Shown here piece by piece: positions 1 through 4,765 of a stretch of DNA of 6,300 nucleotides. This DNA is from an uncultured Roseovarius sp. (GTDB taxonomy: Bacteria; Pseudomonadota; Alphaproteobacteria; Rhodobacterales; Rhodobacteraceae). Under the pieces are notes generated by a model. It saw only the letters and a program-made list of their open reading frames with translations. It made no database searches and was not told where the DNA came from. Made by a program: the position numbers and the translations under genes. The DNA lies in assembly GCA_913055965.1 (NCBI GenBank), contig CAJXKX010000133.1:1-6300 (forward strand), written 5' to 3'. The first letter of the stretch is position 1, and the number at the start of each line of letters is the position of its first letter.

Positions 1-1
1 C

Positions 2-949
2 CCCCATGCCGAGCCGCAGGCGCTGGCGCAGGCGGGCGCGGCGGCGCGCGGTGCCACCGCCTATGTCACGCTCGAGCCCTGCGCCCATCACGGGGCCACC
101 CCGCCCTGCACCGATGCGCTGATCGCGGCGGGGGTGGCGCGGGTGGTCGCGCCCTTCGACGATACCGATCCGCGCGTGGCGGGCCGCGGCTTTGCCGCGC
201 TGCGCGCCGCCGGGCTCGCGGTGACCACCGGCGTTCTCGCCCGCGAGGCGGCGGAGGATCACGCCGGGTTCCTGCTGCGCAACGCCGAAGCGCGCCCCCG
301 TGTCACGCTCAAGCTGGCCACCAGCTTTGACGGGCGGATCGCCACCGCCTCGGGGCACAGCCAGTGGATCACCGGCGGGCAGGCGCGGCGCGCCGTCCAC
401 GCGATGCGCGCGCGCCACGACGCGGTGATGGTGGGGGCGGGCACGGCGCGCGCCGACGATCCGATGCTGACGGTGCGCGACATGGGCGCGCGGCGGCAGC
501 CGGTGCGCGTGGTGGTGTCGCGCCGGCTCGACCTGCCGCTGACGTCGCGTCTGGCGCAGAGCGCGGGCGAGGTGCCGCTGTGGCTGTGCCATGGCGACGG
601 GCTCGATCCGGCGCTGGCCGCGGCCTGGGAGGGGCTGGGCGCGCGGCTCCTGCCCTGCGCGGTGGTGGCGGGGCAGGTCGAGCCCGGCGCGCTGTTGCGG
701 TCGCTTGGCGCGGCGGGGCTCACGCGGGTGCTGTGCGAGGGCGGCGGCGCGCTCGCCGCGTCGCTGATGGCGGCGGGGCTGGTGGACGAGCTGGTGGGCT
801 TCACGGCAGGGCTCGCCATCGGCGCCGAGGGGCTGCCGGGCCTCGGCGCGCTGGGCCTGTCGCGGCTCGACGAGGCGCCGCGGTTCGACCTGGTCGAGAC
901 GCGGGCGCTGGGCGGCGACGTGATGCACCGCTGGGCAAGGGCGGGGTAG
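2..949 (+). CDS. ribD: RibD, bifunctional diaminohydroxyphosphoribosylaminopyrimidine deaminase / 5-amino-6-(5-phosphoribosylamino)uracil reductase (5' end missing)
   Basis: This cytosolic enzyme carries out the second and third steps of riboflavin synthesis: deamination of the pyrimidine ring, then NADPH-dependent reduction of the ribose side chain. The open frame enters from the left edge, and 315 residues are visible. RibD is usually about 360-370 residues, so roughly 50 N-terminal residues lie outside. The deaminase zinc site is seen as HAE (visible residues 2-4) and PCAHHGATPPC (26-36), giving H2, C27 and C36 as ligands and E4 as catalytic acid. The reductase domain begins near 98 and shows LKLATSFDGRIA, the substrate and NADPH loop VGAGTARADDPMLT (144-157) and CEGGG (245-249). 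The stop is TAG at 947-949. A GTG at 134 opens a shorter frame, but it lies after the zinc motifs and is not the true start. The gene converges on murD, and the ribE often found just downstream of ribD is absent. Confidence 0.96.
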   Translation, partial: PHAEPQALAQAGAAARGATAYVTLEPCAHHGATPPCTDALIAAGVARVVAPFDDTDPRVAGRGFAALRAAGLAVTTGVLAREAAEDHAGFLLRNAEARPRVTLKLATSFDGRIATASGHSQWITGGQARRAVHAMRARHDAVMVGAGTARADDPMLTVRDMGARRQPVRVVVSRRLDLPLTSRLAQSAGEVPLWLCHGDGLDPALAAAWEGLGARLLPCAVVAGQVEPGALLRSLGAAGLTRVLCEGGGALAASLMAAGLVDELVGFTAGLAIGAEGLPGLGALGLSRLDEAPRFDLVETRALGGDVMHRWARAG

Positions 950-1078
950 GGGCCGGCTGTCCGGGCAGTGCGGGCGGAACTGGTCTGGAGCGGACGTTGA
1001 ACGAGAGGCTTCAGGTTGTGCTGTGCGATTTATGGCGAAGGATACTTGAATGATCACCGCTGCTTGCGACGTCGAGGA

Positions 1079-1106
1079 GCGCCCGCCCGAGGGGGCGGTC
1101 GGGCGC
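1079..1106. terminator. GC-rich inverted repeat, candidate ribD 3'-end hairpin
   Basis: The arms GCGCCCG (1079-1085) and CGGGCGC (1100-1106) are a perfect 7-bp match. The intervening sequence can add CCC-GGG pairs around a GAG-type loop. It lies 130 bases past the ribD stop in the convergent spacer. There is no T-run afterwards, so it could equally be a 3'-end stabiliser or part of an intergenic palindromic repeat. Confidence 0.4.
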
Positions 1107-1114
1107 TGCGCGGC

Positions 1115-1129
1115 GGTGCCTTCGGCACC
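1115..1129. repeat. Small perfect hairpin GGTGCC-TTC-GGCACC
   Basis: Six-base arms (1115-1120 and 1124-1129) flank a three-base loop, starting nine bases after the previous hairpin. On either strand the RNA would fold the same way. Its placement in a convergent spacer fits a bidirectional termination or 3'-end processing role, or a short interspersed palindrome. Function is inferred from position only. Confidence 0.35.
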
Positions 1130-1144
1130 TCGATTCCGCGCATT

Positions 1145-1182
1145 GCGATCAGGGCCTGAACGACCGCTCAAGGCCGGATCGC
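1145..1182 (-). terminator. Hairpin directly downstream of murD, candidate terminator
   Basis: Outer arms GCGATC (1145-1150) and GATCGC (1177-1182) pair perfectly. After a small internal bulge, GGCCT (1153-1157) pairs with AGGCC (1171-1175), leaving a loop of 13 bases. On the murD strand the hairpin begins four bases after the murD stop codon, the expected position for a transcript end. No U-tract follows in the direction of murD transcription, so intrinsic activity is doubtful. Confidence 0.4.
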
Positions 1183-1186
1183 CGCC

Positions 1187-2614
1187 TCACCCGTCTGGCG
1201 TCGATGCGTCCTTGCCCGGCAGCCGCGCGCGCACCTCGGCGATGAAATCCTCGCCGCGCCGCTCGAAATTGTCATACTGGTCAAAGCTCGCTGCCGCGGG
1301 GGCGAGCAGGATCACCTCGCCCGGCTGCGCCTCGGCCATGGCGGCGGCGACGGCGGCGGACATGGTGGTGCAGACCGCCGCCTCCACACCCTCGAGCCCG
1401 AGCGCGAACTGCGCCGCCTCGCGCCCGATCACGTAGGCCTTGACGACATGGGGCAGGGCGGGGGCGAGGGCGGAGAGGCCGCCCTCCTTTTCCAGCCCGC
1501 CGCAGATCCAGCGGATGCGCGGAAAGGCCATCAGTGCCTTGAGGGCGGCGTCCACGTTGGTGGCCTTGCTGTCGTTGACGATGCGCACGCCGCCCGCTTC
1601 GGCCACCATCTGGCTGCGGTGGGGCAGACCTTCGAAGCTGTGAAAGCCCCGCTCGATCACCCGGGGGGCAAGCCCGGCCGCGCGGCAGGCGGCGTAGGCG
1701 GCGCAGGCGTTCTGATGGTTGTGCGCGCCGGGCAAGCCCTTGATTTCGCGCAGGTCGATGGCCCCCACCTGCTTGCCCTTGCGGGTTTCGGCGAGAAAGC
1801 CCTTGCGCGCGAAGACGGCCCATCCCGGGCCTGCGAGCCGTTGCCCAGACGAGATGCGGATCACCCGGTCGTCGGCGGGGCCCTCGGCCAGTTGCCCGGC
1901 GAGGAAACGGCCCTCGGCCTCGTCCACGCCGATCACCGCGCGGTCCGGCCCGCCCTCGGAAAACAGCCGCCGCTTGGCCGCGAAATAGCCGCCCATGCCG
2001 CCGTGCCGGTCGAGATGATCGGCAGAAAGGTTCGTGAAAACAGCCACATCGGGGGTGAGGGCGCGGGCAAGTTCGGTCTGGTAGCTGCTGAGTTCGAGCA
2101 CCACCATGCCGCCATCGCCCGGCGGGTCGAGATCGAGCACGCCGCGGCCGATATTGCCGGCCAGCTGCGCGGGCTTGCCCGCCTGCGCCAGCACATGGTG
2201 GATGAGCGCCGAAGTGGTTGATTTCCCGTTGCTTCCCGTCACCGCGATCACCTTTGGCGGGGTGTCGAACCGGTGCCAGGCCTCGGTCGCGAGCGAGCGG
2301 AAGAAGAGGCCGATATCGTTGTCCACGGGGATGCCGAGGGCGAGGGCGGCGGCGATCACGCGGTTGGGCGCGGGGTAGAGATGCGGGATGCCGGGCGAGA
2401 CGATCAGCATGTCCACGCCGTCGAGCGCGCCGTCGCGGGTCAAATCGCTGATTTCAAAGCCTTCCGAGCCGGCATGGTTGCGCGGGCCGGGCATGTCGTC
2501 CCAGGCCAGCACCTGCGCGCCGCCCGCCGCCAGCGCCCGCGCCGCCGACAGGCCCGACCGGCCCAGCCCCAGCACCGCCACGCGCCGCCCGGCGACCCCC
2601 TGAACCTCGATCAT
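1187..2614 (-). CDS. murD: MurD, UDP-N-acetylmuramoyl-L-alanine--D-glutamate ligase
   Basis: This cytosolic ATP-dependent ligase adds D-glutamate to UDP-MurNAc-L-Ala, the second amino acid step of the peptidoglycan stem peptide. It has 475 residues; E. coli MurD has 438 and alphaproteobacterial forms tend to be somewhat longer. The N-terminal UDP-binding Rossmann part shows GLGRSGLSAA (16-25). The ATP loop is TGSNGKSTT (126-134). Further family marks are GNIG (153-156), LELSSYQ (173-179), SADHLDRH (197-204), YFAAKRRLF with the lysine (K214) expected to be carbamylated, HNHQN (298-302), DSKATN (348-353) and the C-terminal PAAASFDQYDNFERRG (439-454). The start ATG (2614-2612) puts the Rossmann glycines at the usual place and has GAGG on the minus strand, complementary to 2620-2623, as a ribosome site. 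murD normally follows mraY closely; here 1,068 bp separate them, so it may have its own promoter. ftsW, the usual next gene, is absent. Confidence 0.97.
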   Translation of the reverse strand: MIEVQGVAGRRVAVLGLGRSGLSAARALAAGGAQVLAWDDMPGPRNHAGSEGFEISDLTRDGALDGVDMLIVSPGIPHLYPAPNRVIAAALALGIPVDNDIGLFFRSLATEAWHRFDTPPKVIAVTGSNGKSTTSALIHHVLAQAGKPAQLAGNIGRGVLDLDPPGDGGMVVLELSSYQTELARALTPDVAVFTNLSADHLDRHGGMGGYFAAKRRLFSEGGPDRAVIGVDEAEGRFLAGQLAEGPADDRVIRISSGQRLAGPGWAVFARKGFLAETRKGKQVGAIDLREIKGLPGAHNHQNACAAYAACRAAGLAPRVIERGFHSFEGLPHRSQMVAEAGGVRIVNDSKATNVDAALKALMAFPRIRWICGGLEKEGGLSALAPALPHVVKAYVIGREAAQFALGLEGVEAAVCTTMSAAVAAAMAEAQPGEVILLAPAAASFDQYDNFERRGEDFIAEVRARLPGKDASTPDG

Positions 2615-2682
2615 CGCGGCCTCGCCCCCTGATGGTTGTCAGCGGAGCCGAGAGTGCCCCGGCGGCGCGGCGCGCGCAAGCG

Positions 2683-2689
2683 GGTTAAC
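2683..2689. promoter_or_regulatory. GGTTAAC box 1 (murD-proximal)
   Basis: This is the first of three GGTTAAC copies (2683-2689, 2741-2747, 2833-2839). By eye they hold the only TTAA tetranucleotides in the whole window. Each contains the palindrome GTTAAC. Alphaproteobacterial CtrA recognises TTAA-type half-sites, which makes a cell-cycle regulator a possible ligand; this is an inference. Confidence 0.35.
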
Positions 2690-2740
2690 GAGAGGGTGCG
2701 CGGGGCGTGCGGTGCAGGGGCGAGAGGGGCCGAATCGGCA

Positions 2741-2747
2741 GGTTAAC
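2741..2747. promoter_or_regulatory. GGTTAAC box 2
   Basis: Second copy of the box, 58 bases from the first. A GAATC methylation-type site (2732-2736) is five bases away and a GATTC site (2763-2767) follows within 20 bases. The close packing of both motif types suggests a regulated promoter, without proof. Confidence 0.35.
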
Positions 2748-2774
2748 AAGGGGGGTGGGGCGGATTCGGGCTGT

Positions 2775-2806
2775 CGGTATCGCGTCAGTATTCCCGCGGT
2801 ATCGCG
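2775..2806. repeat. 10-bp direct repeat CGGTATCGCG, 22-bp period
   Basis: Two identical copies lie at 2775-2784 and 2797-2806. The 22-base period is close to two turns of B-DNA, so bound proteins would sit on the same face. The second copy sits in CGCG-GTAT-CGCG, an imperfect palindrome with inverted CGCG arms. It lies about 160-190 bases upstream of the murD start. It may be an operator; the regulator is unknown. Confidence 0.4.
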
Positions 2807-2832
2807 ACGGTGCGGGGGGCGGCGCGGGGCAT

Positions 2833-2839
2833 GGTTAAC
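2833..2839. promoter_or_regulatory. GGTTAAC box 3, overlapping the stop of the small membrane protein
   Basis: Third copy of the box. Read on the minus strand it gives TTAACCAT (2838-2831), which resembles a CtrA half-site. Its TAA is also the stop codon of the upstream reading frame, so part of this match may be coincidental. Confidence 0.3.
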
Positions 2840-3389
2840 GGGGCGCGCGGGGGCAGTGATGCAGGCGTCCTCCTCCGGCTCGACCGGAGGATCTGGTGGC
2901 GGGGAGAGCCGCATCCTGCCAGCGAACCTCGGCCTCGGCGACCTCGCCGCGGCCATGGGCGGCGCGGGCGGTTTCCTGCACGGTGAGTTCGTTGCGGGCC
3001 TTGATCTCGGCGAAGATGTCGTCGGCGATGCGTTTGCGGGCCTCCGCCAGCGCTTCGTCGGGATTGGCGATCTGGGATTCGAGTTCGGCGATGCGGGCGC
3101 GAAGCTGGGCCTTCTCGGCGTCGTCGGCCTCGGCCAGGTCCTGTTCGAGATCGGCCTTGAGTGCGCGGCGCAGGCGGATGTATTCGGCGACGGTGAGGGC
3201 GGGGCCGTCCTTCGCCTGCGGCGGTTTGATCTGGTCGATGGTCTCGGGGGCGAGTTGGGTGGGTTTGTCGCGTTTGAAGGGCCATTTGAGGATGGCCCAG
3301 ATGAACAGGAGAACGGCTACCAGCCCCCCGGCACCGCCAAGTTCATTGGTGTAATCAGAGAGAAACCCCAGAACCGTATCCAACATCAC
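2835..3389 (-). CDS. Small membrane-anchored coiled-coil protein, probably a truncated remnant of a TPR-family protein
   Basis: The frame encodes 184 residues from GTG (3389) or 183 from the adjacent ATG (3386); ATG seems likelier, though neither has a strong ribosome site. A single hydrophobic segment (about 18-34, GGAGGLVAVLLFIWAIL) is followed by KWPFKRDK, so the rest probably faces the cytoplasm. A Pro-rich linker (about 43-63) leads to a charged helical, coiled-coil-like stretch (about 66-160) with LRARIAELESQIANPDEALAEARKR and GRGEVAEAEVRWQDAA. From memory, this pattern opens longer Rhodobacterales proteins with many C-terminal tetratricopeptide repeats. Here the sequence changes at about residue 161 to a Ser/Gly/Arg-rich tail of about 24 residues and stops with no TPR. 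The other two frames show no continuation, so a simple frameshift is unlikely. It splits mraY from murD on the same strand. It may be a decayed gene or a short functional anchor; no function can be assigned. Confidence 0.6.
   Translation of the reverse strand: MMLDTVLGFLSDYTNELGGAGGLVAVLLFIWAILKWPFKRDKPTQLAPETIDQIKPPQAKDGPALTVAEYIRLRRALKADLEQDLAEADDAEKAQLRARIAELESQIANPDEALAEARKRIADDIFAEIKARNELTVQETARAAHGRGEVAEAEVRWQDAALPATRSSGRAGGGRLHHCPRAPR
2871..2891. repeat. Perfect 8-bp hairpin in the 3' end of the small membrane-protein gene
   Basis: The arms TCCTCCGG (2871-2878) and CCGGAGGA (2884-2891) are perfectly complementary around a five-base loop. It lies in the divergent tail of the coding region, just past the point where family resemblance ends. 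It could be a transcript-end hairpin or a mark of the truncation event. No T-tract follows on either strand. Confidence 0.4.
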
Positions 3390-3454
3390 CGACCCGCCCG
3401 ACTGCCCCCGCTCTCACAATACCCGTTTGAGGCGATGTGGGAAGGGGTGCAGCC

Positions 3455-3486
3455 CCCGCGCGGGACAAGGCGCGCCTTGGCGCGCC
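3455..3486. repeat. Cluster of palindromes, including CAAGGCGCGCCTTG
   Basis: CCCGCGCGGG (3455-3464) is followed after one base by the perfect 14-bp palindrome CAAGGCGCGCCTTG (3466-3479). A second GGCGCGCC (3479-3486) follows; the first copy of that octamer is 3469-3476. These are perfect symmetries in an intergenic stretch. High GC makes GGCGCGCC less surprising, but the 14-bp palindrome with AT-bearing ends is unlikely by chance. Confidence 0.5.
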
Positions 3487-3493
3487 GCCGCGC

Positions 3494-3525
3494 GATCGTC
3501 AGCCCGCCCCCGAGGGCTGGCGATT
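3494..3525. repeat. Strong 12-pair intergenic hairpin
   Basis: Arms GATCGTCAGCCC (3494-3505) and GGGCTGGCGATT (3514-3525) pair at all 12 positions, two of them G-T wobbles, with an eight-base loop GCCCCCGA. On the minus strand it lies about 160 bases past the mraY stop and could stabilise or end the murE-murF-mraY transcript. There is no U-tract. It could also be a copy of an interspersed palindromic repeat. Confidence 0.5.
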
Positions 3526-3571
3526 GGGTGACGTGGGCGCAAAGCTCCGAGGTTTTGCGGGAACCCTGAGA

Positions 3572-3583
3572 TAAAGCGCTTTA
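3572..3583. promoter_or_regulatory. Perfect 12-bp palindrome TAAAGCGCTTTA
   Basis: This palindrome is AT-bearing in a very GC-rich context and lies between mraY and the small membrane-protein gene, about 185-200 bases upstream of the latter. Perfect dyad symmetry of this length resembles an operator for a dimeric regulator. The regulator is not identifiable from sequence. Confidence 0.35.
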
Positions 3584-3682
3584 GCCCGACCGGTGCATCG
3601 CCATCCCGCGGGCTGGCGCTCGCGCGGCTCATCGCCGGATGGTCTCGGGTCCGTTCCGCGCAAGGCCAGAACCCCGCCCCCC

Positions 3683-4765
3683 CTACCGCAGTTTCAGCGT
3701 CGCCAGCCCGATCATCGCGAGGATGAGCGCGATGATCCAGAAGCGGATGACGATCTGCGGCTCGGCCCAGCCCTTCTTCTCGTAGTGGTGGTGGATCGGG
3801 GCCATGAGGAAGACGCGCTTGCCGGTGCGCTTGAAGTAGATCACCTGCACGATCACGCTGAGCGCCTCGGCCACGAAGAGCCCGCCGACGATGGCGAGCA
3901 CCAGCTCGTGCTTGGTGGCGACCGCGATGGCACCCAGCGCGCCGCCCAGCGCGAGCGAGCCGGTATCGCCCATGAACACGGCGGCGGGCGGCGCGTTGTA
4001 CCACAGAAAGCCCAGGCCCCCCCCGGCGAGACCGGCGACGAAGACAAGGATCTCGCCCGTGCCCGGCACGTAGTGCAGGCCGAGATACTCGGTGAAATCG
4101 GTGCGCCCGACGGTATAGGCGATGATGCCGAGCGCGCCCGAGGCGATCATCACCGGCATGATCGCCAGCCCGTCGAGCCCGTCGGTGAGGTTGACGGCAT
4201 TGGCCGCGCCGACGATCACCACCATGGCGAAGGGGATGAACAGCCAGCCCATGTTGAGCAGCACGTCCTTGAACACCGGCAGCGCCAGTTGCAGCTGCAA
4301 TTCGGGCGGGTGGTGCCAGGTGGCCCAGGCGGCGGCAATCAGCGCGATGGTAAAGCCCAGCGCCAGCCGCACGCGCCCCGGCACGCCCTTGTGATTGCCC
4401 TTGGACACCTTGGCGTAATCGTCGGCAAAGCCGATGAGGCCGAAGGCCAGCGTGACGAACAGCACGAGCCAGACATAGGGGTTGTCGAGCCGCGCCCAGA
4501 GCAGGGTGGAGGTGACGAGCGCCCCCACGATCAGCAGCCCGCCCATGGTGGGGGTGCCCGCCTTGGAGAAATGCGTCTCGGGGCCGTCGGTGCGGATGGG
4601 CTGCCCCTTGCCCTGCCTGCGGCGCAGCGACATGATCAGCGGCGGCCCGAACAGGAAGCCGAAGGTGAGCGCGGTCAGGAACGCGCCGCCCGCGCGGAAG
4701 GTGATATAGCGGAAGAGGTTGAAGACGTCGCCGCCATCCGACAGGAGGGTGAGCCAGTAGAGCAT
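3683..4765 (-). CDS. mraY: MraY, phospho-N-acetylmuramoyl-pentapeptide transferase
   Basis: MraY is an integral inner-membrane enzyme that transfers phospho-MurNAc-pentapeptide from UDP to undecaprenyl phosphate, making lipid I. The protein has 360 residues, the same length as E. coli MraY, and many hydrophobic segments consistent with the family's ten transmembrane helices. Catalytic marks fall at the E. coli positions: FADDYAK with D115, D116 and K119, NAVNLTDGLDGLA (189-201), FMGDTGS with D267, and APIHHHYEKKGW with H325-H327. The frame stays open well upstream inside murF, but the ATG at 4765-4763 starts the known MLYWL N-terminus and has AAGGA just upstream. It overlaps the murF stop by one base (TAATG), which implies translational coupling. 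It is followed by 293 bp of palindrome-rich spacer rather than by murD. Confidence 0.98.
   Translation of the reverse strand: MLYWLTLLSDGGDVFNLFRYITFRAGGAFLTALTFGFLFGPPLIMSLRRRQGKGQPIRTDGPETHFSKAGTPTMGGLLIVGALVTSTLLWARLDNPYVWLVLFVTLAFGLIGFADDYAKVSKGNHKGVPGRVRLALGFTIALIAAAWATWHHPPELQLQLALPVFKDVLLNMGWLFIPFAMVVIVGAANAVNLTDGLDGLAIMPVMIASGALGIIAYTVGRTDFTEYLGLHYVPGTGEILVFVAGLAGGGLGFLWYNAPPAAVFMGDTGSLALGGALGAIAVATKHELVLAIVGGLFVAEALSVIVQVIYFKRTGKRVFLMAPIHHHYEKKGWAEPQIVIRFWIIALILAMIGLATLKLR

Larger units (their letters stand above)
950..1186. other. Convergent gene-free spacer between ribD and murD
   Basis: These 237 bases lie between the stop codons of two facing genes, and I see no supported gene. 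About 63 bases from 997 are only around half G+C, clearly below the surroundings, which is typical of non-coding spacer here. The right half holds three hairpins, listed separately, that could end transcription from both sides. No T-tract follows any of them, so intrinsic termination is uncertain; Rho-dependent ending is possible. Confidence 0.7.
2615..2834 (-). promoter_or_regulatory. Upstream region of murD with repeated boxes, candidate promoter
   Basis: These 220 bases between the small membrane protein and murD hold no supported gene; overlapping frames give low-complexity Pro/Arg-rich translations. They contain three GGTTAAC boxes, two GANTC sites (2732-2736, 2763-2767) and a 10-bp direct repeat. 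I cannot point to a convincing -35/-10 pair. A promoter is likely because murD is far from the mraY end, but this is inferred from position. Confidence 0.4.
3390..3682. other. Gene-free, palindrome-rich spacer downstream of mraY
   Basis: These 293 bases separate the mraY stop from the small membrane-protein start. I see no supported gene; frames crossing it are Arg/Ala/Pro-rich shadows of mraY. It contains the self-complementary stretches listed separately: CCCGCGCGGG, a 14-bp palindrome, a 12-pair hairpin and TAAAGCGCTTTA. No canonical terminator with a T-tract follows mraY, and no clear promoter could be identified for the next gene. Confidence 0.6.

Noticed and set aside
1050..1436. A 128-codon plus-strand frame starting at ATG 1050, preceded by an AAGGA-like site and by a five-codon mini-frame (ATG 1032 to TGA 1049)
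   Set aside because: Most of it runs antisense through murD, its translation is Ala/Pro/Arg/Ser-rich and resembles no family, and GC-rich DNA gives such frames freely. The ribosome-site match looks accidental.
1448..2221. A 257-codon plus-strand frame antisense to murD
   Set aside because: Composition is shadow-like, with no motif and no plausible ribosome site. murD on the other strand has all its signature motifs.
2639..2956. A 105-codon minus-strand frame across the spacer upstream of murD, considered as a frameshifted continuation of the small membrane protein
   Set aside because: The translation is Pro/Arg-rich with no tetratricopeptide pattern, so it does not continue the protein.
2712..3569. 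A 285-codon plus-strand frame with Gly/Phe/Leu-rich repeats such as GLGDLAA and GDAGAKLG
   Set aside because: It is the antisense image of the coiled-coil coding region; the apparent repeats mirror the Glu/Ala/Leu codons on the other strand.
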